Shown one piece after another: positions 54,456 to 63,800 of a stretch of DNA of 64,000 bases. The position numbers were made by a program, and so were the translations under genes. The DNA is from Iocasia fonsfrigidae (GTDB taxonomy: Bacteria; Bacillota; Halanaerobiia; Halanaerobiales; DTU029). The notes below the pieces were generated by a model. It saw nothing but the letters and a program-made list of their open reading frames with translations. It did no database searches and was not told the DNA's origin. The DNA lies in assembly GCF_017751145.1 (NCBI RefSeq), contig NZ_CP046640.1, forward strand, positions 538,137-602,136. Reading direction: 5' to 3'. How positions within the stretch are numbered: the stretch's first letter is position 1; each line of letters opens with the position of its first letter.

Positions 54456-55523
54456 GTGGGTGTAGTAAGGGAGAAGAAGAAAATAGGCTGGCCAGTCATT
54501 ATTCTAATTATCCTGGCCCCCTTTATTTTACGCTTTGCTGTAGGTCTATTTACAGGCCATGATATTGAAGATGTTAGGGCAAAGATAGAGGAGCATCTTT
54601 ATGAGAAATATGGGGAAGAGTTTGTGGTAACCCAGATAGGAACTAGAAGTAGTCGTGGTAAAGAATTTTATCAGGCCAGGATATATCCCAGGTCGATTAT
54701 AGGGACAAATAGAGAGTGGGATGACTACTATTGCGCCAGTGCAAGTGTAAGCAAAAGGTCTTTTGGTAGATTAGGTGGAGTAGGAGATAGTTATAGCTAT
54801 GTTAACAGGAATATGGATGTAGAGGAATATTTATTGCCAGAAATAAAAAATATTTTTGGAGAAAGGGTACTTATAAAGGTTGATGTAGCCCATGAGGTAA
54901 CAGGAGATGGCAGTTGGTGGGCTGGATATAAATCAGTAAGTTTAAAAGAAGTGAGAAAAGATATTGCAGAAGACCCTGAGAGGAATAGAATAATACTCGA
55001 CTTGGATGTATATATCTTCGACCGCATAGAAGATGAAAAAGAAAAAGAAGAAAGGAGGAAAGAGATATTTGAACTTGTTCAGTATTTGAAGGAGGAAGGG
55101 CTGTTTGAGTATCTGGAGATGAGGGTGGTGTTTGTAGATGAAAGGGTTTTAGCACCGAGTTATAAAAAATACAAATATGAAATAAGTGCCTCCCGTAAAG
55201 TTAATGAATATATAAAAAAAGAGGATAAGACAGTAAACTTACCTCCTAGGAACTTGAGAAAAAAGGTGTCAAAAGTTTTACAGCAGGAAGTGAATGAGAT
55301 GAGTGAGGAAGAGTTGTTGGCTAGTATGAGGAAGATAAGGAAAGATGAGTTAAGTTATGATGGAATAAGAAAATGGAATTGTCAGTACTTATCTCCGATT
55401 TATTCAGAAGGACTAGTTAAGGAAAGGTATACTTCTTCATATAATCCTGAGACAATAAATAAATATAAAGAGATTAAGGATATTAAAATAGGAACAAATT
55501 TAGAATATATTTATTTTAAATAA
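54456..55523 (+). CDS. Unknown membrane-anchored protein, module gene A, copy 1 (intact)
   Basis: A 355-residue protein I do not recognise. A basic start (MGVVREKKKIGW) is followed by one membrane helix (about 12-32), so most of the protein is probably extracytoplasmic or periplasmic. The rest is charged and helical, with WDDYYCASASVSKRSFGRLGG in the middle and a conserved QQEVNEMSEEELLA segment. GTG 54456 follows GGGAGG. Its first about 550 bp are almost identical to the copy at 56487, but the last third differs clearly. It precedes the truncated gene B copy by 23 bp. Confidence 0.7.
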   Translation: MGVVREKKKIGWPVIILIILAPFILRFAVGLFTGHDIEDVRAKIEEHLYEKYGEEFVVTQIGTRSSRGKEFYQARIYPRSIIGTNREWDDYYCASASVSKRSFGRLGGVGDSYSYVNRNMDVEEYLLPEIKNIFGERVLIKVDVAHEVTGDGSWWAGYKSVSLKEVRKDIAEDPERNRIILDLDVYIFDRIEDEKEKEERRKEIFELVQYLKEEGLFEYLEMRVVFVDERVLAPSYKKYKYEISASRKVNEYIKKEDKTVNLPPRNLRKKVSKVLQQEVNEMSEEELLASMRKIRKDELSYDGIRKWNCQYLSPIYSEGLVKERYTSSYNPETINKYKEIKDIKIGTNLEYIYFK

Positions 55524-55546
55524 AATTAAGAGGGAGGGAAAAAAGA

Positions 55547-56152
55547 GTGAGTGAAAATAAGTTAACTCATAAAGAATTATTAACCTTTACTAATCTAACA
55601 AACTTACAATGGGAGTTTGTTGATTTAGAAGCTATTAAAGAAGGAACTATAGAAGATATAGTTGGTGAAGTATCATCTAAAAATAAGTATTCCACCCAAC
55701 TAAACGACCTTCTAACCCCCAAAGTATTTGTAGAGGAAGATAAAGAAGGGAAATTTGAAAACTATGTCTATATGAAAAATGTAGAAGAAAGGGATAAAAT
55801 AGGGGCAAAAGACGAAGAACAAGGCTTTGTCCAACTCCGCTGTAACGCCGGGATAGCCATGGAATACCTGGAGAAGATAGGTACTGATAATAAAGAAGGG
55901 GATTTTTTAAAGGACTGGGAGGTTATCTATGGTGGGGATAATTATCAGGTAGTAGCTGATTATATTAATAACAAGTGGTCAAGGCTCTGCCAGTTTTTGA
56001 ACTCTATTGATGAGACACTGAATCTGGATGAAAAGGAAAAGATAGATCCGGGAAGGGAAAGTATTGAAGATTTATTTGTTATATCAGTTAAAGATGACTT
56101 AAAAGTGATAGATTGTAATAATTATTTAACGTTCAATGGTGCCTTTGTTTAA
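55547..56152 (+). pseudogene. Module gene B, copy 1, truncated and fused to a repeated tail
   Basis: Residues 1-about 176 match the N-terminus of the 1,069-residue protein at 57565 (THKELLTFTNLTNLQWEFVDLE, STQLNDLLTPKVFVEED, GRESIED). At GRESIED the similarity stops, exactly where the H3 repeat starts, and the last 25 residues (LFVISVKDDLKVIDCNNYL...) come from that repeat. The result is an open frame of 201 residues. It may be a decayed copy or a swapped-tail variant. GTG start after GGGAGGG. Confidence 0.65.
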
Positions 56153-56217
56153 AATGAGGGTGGGATCGGGTGTTACCTTAACTTCTCTTATAAATAATTA
56201 TTACAATCTATCAATAT
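56072..56217 (+). repeat. Tail-hairpin repeat H3
   Basis: Hairpin 56107-56212 (106 bp; perfect 22-bp arms 56107-56128 and 56191-56212, GATAGATTGTAATAATTATTTA and its complement). The stop codon of the truncated B copy lies within the loop half. An inner imperfect stem (GTTcAAtGGT with ACCTTAAC) extends the structure. There is no T tract, so it is not a standard terminator. Confidence 0.75.
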
Positions 56218-56368
56218 TATTATTTTAGTGGTGATTTTTAGAAATTAGTTTAAAGTCATAATATAGCTGTAATCATTATAGTTATTTTAGGGTTTTAAAC
56301 TATAGTTAAAGAAACAGATAAGAAGAATGAGTCAGCTTATTTTATTTCTTAAAGCAAAAACATCAATA

Positions 56369-56435
56369 GGAAAATATATCTATTTTACAAAATGAAATAC
56401 TAATAATGGGAGGAAAGAAAAAATTTACAGAGAAT
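56369..56435 (+). repeat. Leader repeat L3
   Basis: AAACATCAATAGGAAAATATATCTATTTTA then ATACTAATAATGGGAGGAAAG and TTTACAGAGAAT, divergent from L1 and L2 but alignable. It precedes the second module copy. The remaining DNA between H3 and this repeat (56218-56368) shows no gene. Confidence 0.6.
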
Positions 56436-56486
56436 TAGACAATGATATATAAGAAGTGAAATAAAAGAAGGTAGGGAGGTAAAAGA

Positions 56487-57568
56487 GTGGGTGTAGTAAG
56501 GGAGAAGAAGAAAATAGGCTGGCCAGTCATTATTCTAATTATCCTGGCCCCCTTTATTTTACGCTTTGCTGTAGGTCTATTTACAGGCCATGATATTGAA
56601 GATGTTAGGGCAAAGATAGAGGAGCATCTTTATGAGAAATATGGGGAAGAGTTTGTGGTAACCCAGATAGGAACTAGAAGTAGTCGTGGTAAAGAATTTT
56701 ATCAGGCCAGGATATATCCCAGGTCGATTATAGGGACAAATAGAGAGTGGGATGACTACTATTGCGCCAGTGCAAGTGTAAGCAAAAGGTCTTTTGGTAG
56801 ATTAGGTGGAGTAGGAGATAGTTATAGCTATGTTAACAGGAATATGGATGTAGAGGAATATTTATTGCCAGAAATAAAAATATTTTTGGAGAAAGGGTAC
56901 TTATAAAGGTTGATGTAGCCCATGAGGTAACAGGAGATGGCAGTTGGTGGGCTGGATATAAATCAGTAAGTTTAAAAGAAGTGAGAAAAGATATTGCAGA
57001 AGACCCTGAGAGGAATAGAATAATACTCGACCTGGATGTATATATCTTTAAACGCATAGAAAATGAAGAAGAGAAAGAAGAGAGGAGGAAAGAGATATTT
57101 GAATTTATTCAGTATTTAAAGGAAGAGGGATTGTTTGAGTATCTGGAGCTGGGTGTAATCTTTATAGATGAAAGGGTTTTAGCACCGAGTTATAAAAAAT
57201 ACAAATATGAAATAAGTGGCTCCCGTAAAGTGAAAGAAGAAATAGATGGGGAAATAGTACGTATGCCGCCCAGAGACTTAAGGAAAGAGATGTCAGGGGT
57301 TTTACAGCAGGAAGTGAATGAGATGAGTGAGGAAGAATTGTTGGCTAGAATGAGGAAGATAAGGAAGGATGAGTTAAGTCGAAGTGGTATTGAAGAGTAT
57401 AATATGGCTTATTTTAGTGAGGTTTTTTCTCCTGGAATATTAAAAGAACGCTATTCAACATCATTAGAAGCAAATCCTAATATAAAAAAGAATTATAAAA
57501 AAATCGAAGATATTAAAATTCCAGAAGGTTTAAATTATATATTTATAAATGAGGAGAGGAAAGAATGA
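56487..57568 (+). pseudogene. Module gene A, copy 2, frameshifted by loss of one A
   Basis: Nearly identical to 54456-55010 in its first part, but a run of A is one base shorter (GAAATAAAAATATT at about 56870-56882 versus GAAATAAAAAATATT in copy 1). The first frame therefore stops at 56906, and the remaining 195 codons are open from about 56981. Restored, it would encode about 360 residues whose last third is diverged from copy 1. Its end overlaps the start of the next gene by 4 bp (ATGA), as expected of a coupled pair. It could instead be a sequencing error or a slippage-regulated gene. Confidence 0.7.
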
Positions 57569-60500
57569 GTGAAAATATGTTAAATCATAAAGAGTTGTTA
57601 ACCTTTACTAATCTAACAAACTTACAGTGGGAGTTTGTTGATTTAGAAACAATAAAAAATGGTGGAAGTAGAGATGGAAAAGGAAATGAATATGTTGATA
57701 ACAACATATCCACCCAACTAAACGACCTTCTAACCCCCAAAGTATTTGTAGAGGAAGATAAAGAAGGGAAATTTGAAAACTATGTCTATATGAAAAATGT
57801 AGAAGAAAGGGATAAAATAGGGGCAAAAGATGAAGAACAAGGCTTTGTCCAACTCCGCCGCAACGCCGGGATAGCCATGGAATACCTTGAGAAGATAGGT
57901 ACTGATAATAAAGAAGGGGATTTTTTAAAGGACTGGGAGGTTATCTATGGTGGGGATAATTATCAGGTAGTAGCTGATTATATCAATAATAAGTGGTCAA
58001 GGCTCTGCCAGTTTTTAAACTCTATTGATGAGACACTGAATCTGGATGAAAAGGAAAAGATAGATCCGGGAAGGGAATCTATTGAAGATATAGCAGGGTG
58101 GAAAACAGGTATCAGGATTGGGGTAACAGGATTAAGTCTGGGTCTATCATATATGGGTGTAAACAAGAAATATCCTAAAATAGTTGAAAAAGTGAGCCTG
58201 CAAGAGACAGTTAAGAAATTTTTAAGTTCAGCAGGGAAAAGCGCAGCCCAGAAGTCGGTGGAAAACCATGCTGCCCTGGCTCTTGTCATGTCAATAATCC
58301 TTTATAATAATGACCCACTTAAACTCACAAAAAAGATAGTTGGTACAGGAGAAGAGGAAATTTTAAAAAGACTAAGTAAAGAACTGGAAAGGAATATCCC
58401 TGAAGATATAGAGGGGGAAGAGATAATCTTTGATGAAAACCTTGATATGAGGGATACAGGGTTTAGAGCGGTTGTCTTCAGGAAAAAGGCAGGCAATAAT
58501 CAGGGAAAAGACCAGATAGTGATTGCTTACAAAGGTGGGAAAAAAGAAGACAAGCACGGTTTCCCCCAGGAATTTGAACTATTACAGATAGTCTATCATA
58601 AAATAAGACAGGCCAATCCTGAGGCAGAGATAAGCTTTACCGGCTATAACCGGGGGGCAGACCTAAGTTTCATCAATGCCCTGTATGCTGACTACCGTAA
58701 GGTACACACAGTAGAAAAAGATGATACCTTATCTCAGATAGCCCAGGATAAATATGGGGATGCCGGTTTAGGGGATGAAAGATTAGAACATCCCGATGGA
58801 ACAGTCTATCAGGACAGCGAAATACATCCAGGTGAGGAAGTCTATTATTATGACCAGGCAGACCAGCGCCGAAAAGCAGTTTTATTCTACAGCAGTATTG
58901 AAGAATTAAAAGACTATCTCCAGTTTACCCCTGATAACATCGGACAGGAATACCAACCCTTCAGGGTAGTTACTATCTCTGCTCTAGGCTCAGGGATTAA
59001 TGACTTTGCCTCCAGGGTATTAATATCTACAGCAGTAGTAATGGTTAAAATAGCCAGGGGTGCCAGTCTGGCTTCCCTTGGAATTCGGGGACTATTATTC
59101 TATAACCTGCAGCTTGCCGTTATAACCCTCATTGTCAGCCTGATATTTGAGTCAGGCCAGAACTATTTAAGCAAACTCGGTTATCAGGAAATCCATGAAA
59201 CCCTTAAAGACCTGAACCTATTAGAAGAAAAAAAAGACATCAGTCCTGAAGGAACAGGTCAAGAAATCATCGAAGGATACATAACAGATGATTTCTGTAA
59301 AAAACCATATATAAGCCTAGAAGTACCATATTTTGACCAGCAAGAAAAGAGATTTAAGGGAGAAGAAGTAAAGATAGACAAAGAAATTGCTATTCATATC
59401 ATAAAAAACCGTCTAATAGATTTTGAGACCACTGAATATAAAGCAGTTACTCTGCGTAAAGGAGAAGAAGGAGCAGGAGACTCTATCTTTATTAATGCTC
59501 TCAGCCTGGGCTGGATAAGGCTTGTCAAAGAAGAAGATGACATCTTCAAAGCCAGGAGTCTAGTATTATCCCAGGATACTCATCCATCAGATAATAACCC
59601 CATAGCACCTGCTGATGACGGTTCCGGCTATAAAAACAATTTAGCAGATCTTGATGATATGGAGATAGTCCCTGTCTCCCAGTTAAAGAGACAGTTAATT
59701 CAATTAGAAGGGGAATATGAACAAGCAGGTAGAGAAACAAAGGCAGACCTCTACCCTGAAATCAGAGAAATAGAAGATAAAATAAACAGCCTCAAGGCCT
59801 ATCAGGAAGAAATAAGAGCAGGACAGATGATGATGGCTATCATGGAAATAATAGCCACCATGCAGCGCAACTGGGAAAGAAACAGAAATAAAATAGAAGC
59901 CCTTTACTGGGATTTAGCGGCTATGTATCGGGGAGAACAATCCATCACCATCAGTAATAATGTCTTAAAACTGGCCGGGGCAATTAAAGAAAAAGAAGGA
60001 ACAAGGAATGATTATAATGGCGTTACAGCCAGTGAATTTGGTTTTATGCCCTATCTAAAAAAAGAAGACGGAAATATAGCTAAAGAAAACCCGGTCTTAA
60101 GAGAAGAATACAAAGCAAGTCTCTTCAAAACCCTGGTATTATACAGTAAAACAAAAGTACAGTTAGATGGTAGTGATCCCCATAATCTGGTATCACGATA
60201 TATGGATGATAAATTCAGTCTAAAGGAGATATCAGCAAACCACAGGCATCTGTTTAGAGAAAAAGATAAAAATCAGGTTTTCGTACAGATGATGGAAAAC
60301 ATCGGGGAATATATTGCCTGGGATATGGAAGGAGAAAAGCATGTGGGATTTAACCATTATGAAACCTTTTTCAAGGAAGTACAGGCCCAGCCCGAACTAC
60401 TGGAAAAATACTATCAAGAAAACGAAGAAGACAAAGATGAATGGAACCCCCTGGGTGTTTTATCACGAAATAAGGGGTCACTAACACTTAATCCGCAGGC

Positions 60501-60774
60501 AGCTGAGGAAGCAGTCCTGGAATATAAATATAACCCCAATGATTTTATCAGGGGAGGGGTAATGGAGCTAACTATTAGTAAACCCCTCTGGGATCCAACT
60601 AAAGTAGCTTTCAAAGAAACCCTGGATATAAAGTCTTTTGCTAGAGACAATAGTACTGTTCAATATTTTATTAAGAATACAGATATTGATATGGATTGTG
60701 AAACAAGGGAACGTGTGAGAATAGCCAAGAATATAGTCAATGAAAAGAGGATAAATGATGATATCTTAATTTAG
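57565..60774 (+). CDS. Large LysM-containing protein with lipase-like elbow lacking serine (module gene B, copy 2)
   Basis: A 1,069-residue protein. Residues about 1-180 are the module-specific N-terminus. Around 310-380 a hydrolase-like stretch reads QIVIAYKGG...ISFTGYNRGADLSFINALYAD, reminiscent of class-3 lipase/DUF2974 folds, but the nucleophile elbow is G360-Y-N362-R-G364, with Asn where Ser is expected. A LysM domain (KVHTVEKDDTLSQIAQDKYGD, about 378-430) follows, then two hydrophobic segments near 490-540, and a long C-terminus with a coiled coil (about 710-770) that I cannot assign. It directly precedes a gpD/VgrG-like gene, so I infer an injection-apparatus component or effector. Confidence 0.7.
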   Translation: MSENMLNHKELLTFTNLTNLQWEFVDLETIKNGGSRDGKGNEYVDNNISTQLNDLLTPKVFVEEDKEGKFENYVYMKNVEERDKIGAKDEEQGFVQLRRNAGIAMEYLEKIGTDNKEGDFLKDWEVIYGGDNYQVVADYINNKWSRLCQFLNSIDETLNLDEKEKIDPGRESIEDIAGWKTGIRIGVTGLSLGLSYMGVNKKYPKIVEKVSLQETVKKFLSSAGKSAAQKSVENHAALALVMSIILYNNDPLKLTKKIVGTGEEEILKRLSKELERNIPEDIEGEEIIFDENLDMRDTGFRAVVFRKKAGNNQGKDQIVIAYKGGKKEDKHGFPQEFELLQIVYHKIRQANPEAEISFTGYNRGADLSFINALYADYRKVHTVEKDDTLSQIAQDKYGDAGLGDERLEHPDGTVYQDSEIHPGEEVYYYDQADQRRKAVLFYSSIEELKDYLQFTPDNIGQEYQPFRVVTISALGSGINDFASRVLISTAVVMVKIARGASLASLGIRGLLFYNLQLAVITLIVSLIFESGQNYLSKLGYQEIHETLKDLNLLEEKKDISPEGTGQEIIEGYITDDFCKKPYISLEVPYFDQQEKRFKGEEVKIDKEIAIHIIKNRLIDFETTEYKAVTLRKGEEGAGDSIFINALSLGWIRLVKEEDDIFKARSLVLSQDTHPSDNNPIAPADDGSGYKNNLADLDDMEIVPVSQLKRQLIQLEGEYEQAGRETKADLYPEIREIEDKINSLKAYQEEIRAGQMMMAIMEIIATMQRNWERNRNKIEALYWDLAAMYRGEQSITISNNVLKLAGAIKEKEGTRNDYNGVTASEFGFMPYLKKEDGNIAKENPVLREEYKASLFKTLVLYSKTKVQLDGSDPHNLVSRYMDDKFSLKEISANHRHLFREKDKNQVFVQMMENIGEYIAWDMEGEKHVGFNHYETFFKEVQAQPELLEKYYQENEEDKDEWNPLGVLSRNKGSLTLNPQAAEEAVLEYKYNPNDFIRGGVMELTISKPLWDPTKVAFKETLDIKSFARDNSTVQYFIKNTDIDMDCETRERVRIAKNIVNEKRINDDILI

Positions 60775-60803
60775 GAAAATGCAAGTTTAAGGGGGGAATA
60801 GAG

Positions 60804-63800
60804 ATGAGTGGGGAGCAGAATTTAGTTTTAGAAAAGCTCTTTGGAATGGACTGTGAAAGGGAATTAGTTGACTTAATAGAGGAACTGGAACTAAGTGGAG
60901 AGGGAGAATTAAAAAGTAGAAGTGATAAGTATGAAACAGAGAAGAAAATAATTATTACTTATGAATTTACAAATAAACAGGATAAAAACACTGCTTTATG
61001 TATAGCAGCAGGACTCCCTAATGCCCACTTTGATGAGGCAGTTGTAATCTATGGAGAAGAAATAGAGCAATATGGGGATGAATATATTTATCAGCTTGAA
61101 GGCCATGCCCTGGCTGGTTCTTTAGTCCAATATCTTGGTTTAATATCAGAGGGGGCTGGCTTAAACTATCAGGCAAAAACCTATAATAGTTTGGGATTAG
61201 AAAACTGCCTCAAGTTCAGGGGTAATGAATTTTTTGGCTATAAGCTGGGTCTATTACAGCACATTGATAATATAGTTAATCAAAAAGAAAGCTATAAAAT
61301 GAATAGTATGTCTTTATTTTTATCTGCCTTAATTGATGAAGGGGTAATAAAATATAGTGAAGGAGAAGCAGGTGATTATGGTAATATAAGTAGTGAATTT
61401 AGAAAAAAAGGGGATGAAAGATTAGATACCAATAAAATAAAAGGGGTACTAAAAAAGATAGTTATTGAAAAACTGGAAAAAACTGAAGAAGAGGCTAAAA
61501 ATTTAGTAGATGAAAACTTTAACCCCCGAATAATCGAACGAAAAATGAACCTGATTAATAATTATAAGAAATATAATGAGCGAAAAGAAGAAGATGAAAG
61601 AATAATTAATTATATTTTATCTGATAATATATTGGCTGGATTATATCAACATGCAGGCATAAGGCATATTATTGATATAGATTTTCAAGCAGGCCGATCA
61701 TCTGATGAATTATGTTACTTACTTAAAATATTAGAAGAAGATAATATCGATGATTTGCTGGAATCCAGTGGTGATTTATTCACACCTTTCGTATTACTAA
61801 CAGAAGAAGACAATAATCGGGAGCTTATCAATAGATTTAAGAAAAAACCCCAATTAGGTGAGATAACAAATAGAATAAATAATGAATATTTAAAGGCCTT
61901 AATTAAAGACATAGTCTTAGATATAAAGGCTGTTGATAAGAACCTGATAAAGGAAATCTTTAAAATATCACAGCGGAAAAACAGGACAGAAATACAGGAA
62001 ATAGTGGAGGACAGGCTGTATTATAGTATGAAAGAGCGGGGGATTATTAAAGAAGATGAATTACATTATCATTCATATCTGCTAGAGCAGGAACCAGAAC
62101 TATTTGCTAAAATGAAAAAAACCTATCCCCTGGATAGGGCAGTAATCAAACAGTTTGAAAAAATGAGAACAGCAGAGATTACCGCTCTCTGGGAGTGGAA
62201 ACTAAGTACTGATGGTATTTTCCTTATCCTTGGGAATATTGATTCAGAAGAAGTAATAAAATACCACAGTTCAACAGGTGTTTTCAATAACCAGAGGGAA
62301 GAGATAAAACTGGAGCTTGACCAGCCATCACAAAATAAAATTTATGGCAGTCATGGAAAACCAGCCAATTATCAGAAGATATATGACCATGATTATCATT
62401 ATAAAGAGGAAGGGGCCTATAACTTCTCTTCTAAACAGGGAGTAGGTTTTATCATCCTCAGTACCCATAAAAACCCGGAACAGGGAATAAAGATAGATGG
62501 CCGGGATATTTCTGGACAGTATGAGGAGAAAGACAGAGAAGAAGCTAATATTGGCGGTCGGACTAAAACACTGCGTGATACCTACTTTGGTGAAAATATC
62601 ATCCTGAGGGATAAAAAAACGACATATGGTCAGTTAAGTGGTGATTTAGTCTATATCTATGGCCCTCAGAAAGAAGACGAGCTTATCATTGAAGGTTTCC
62701 AGAACGGCGATTATGGTATTACCCTAAGGGAGAAAGTCCGGCAGCCAGAAGATGACAAACAGCCTGTTACCTATACAGCCTACCATAAAGTAAGGTTTGA
62801 CTGTGTAGAGTTTGTCGACCTCAAGGAAATGGTCATAGAAAAATCCATCTATGAACACAGCAGAGTAAAGATAGCCGGGGTTATTAAAGATGAAAACGCC
62901 GAGAAATACCGGGACTATCTGGAAAAAGAAGCAGACCCCAGGATTATTATCACTTATGATGATGATGACAGTAAAATACTCTTTAAGGGGATTATCAATG
63001 ACTATAACATAGACTATAAATACTTTAACTATTACCTGGAACTATGGGCTGTATCATATACTATCCTCTTGGATAGAGAGAGACATACCAGGGTATATCA
63101 GAACCAGGGGACAAGCTATAATCAGGTCTGTCAAAAACTAAGTACAGCCAATGAGAAATTCAATATCAATTTTGCCAGAAGCAGTGCAGGAGAAGTCCCT
63201 TTAGTATCAGAACAATACCCCCTGGTCTTACAACACAAGGAAACCGACTGGGAATTTATTAACAGGATAGCCTCTTACCTGGATCAGGTATTAATAGTAG
63301 ATGACACTAAAGATGACAATGAAACTATCAATATCCAGCTAGGCTTTCATTCAGCCCAGGCAGTTGAACTTAACAATGATAACTGGGCCAAGTGTAAAGA
63401 TACAGGGCCTAAAAATATTATTTACCAGTATTACAAAGTCTATCAGCATGAACACTTTAGGTCAGACCATGTCTTTGAAGTGGGCAAAAAGGTAAAACTG
63501 ATTATAGACCATAAAAATAATACTACAGTAGAAATGGGTATGATCAAGAACAAGATATATCTGCAAAAGGGTATTCTCTACTCAGAACTAACCCTGGCCA
63601 GAGAAGAAAATATAAAAATCCTCAATAAACAGAGGAAATTTTTGATGGAAGGTAGGAGTTACCGGGCAGAAGTTAGGGAAGTCAACCAAAAACACCAGGC
63701 CCAAGTCAGTTTTATAGACATTGAAGATGATTATCAGACAGATAAGGCCCTCTGGTTTCCTATAGATAAGCCATATACAGCGGCTTATAGTTCTCCTGAC

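Noticed and set aside
55547-56152. Truncated gene B as an independent functional gene
   Set aside because: Its match to the long gene ends exactly at the repeat boundary, so truncation by recombination is the simpler reading; kept as a pseudogene with low certainty.
53817-56212. The tail-hairpin repeats as integron attC sites
   Set aside because: The overall palindromic shape fits and an ATTTAAC word is present, but the paired GTTRRRY core is missing on the other arm, no integrase is seen, and the repeats are in-frame gene ends.
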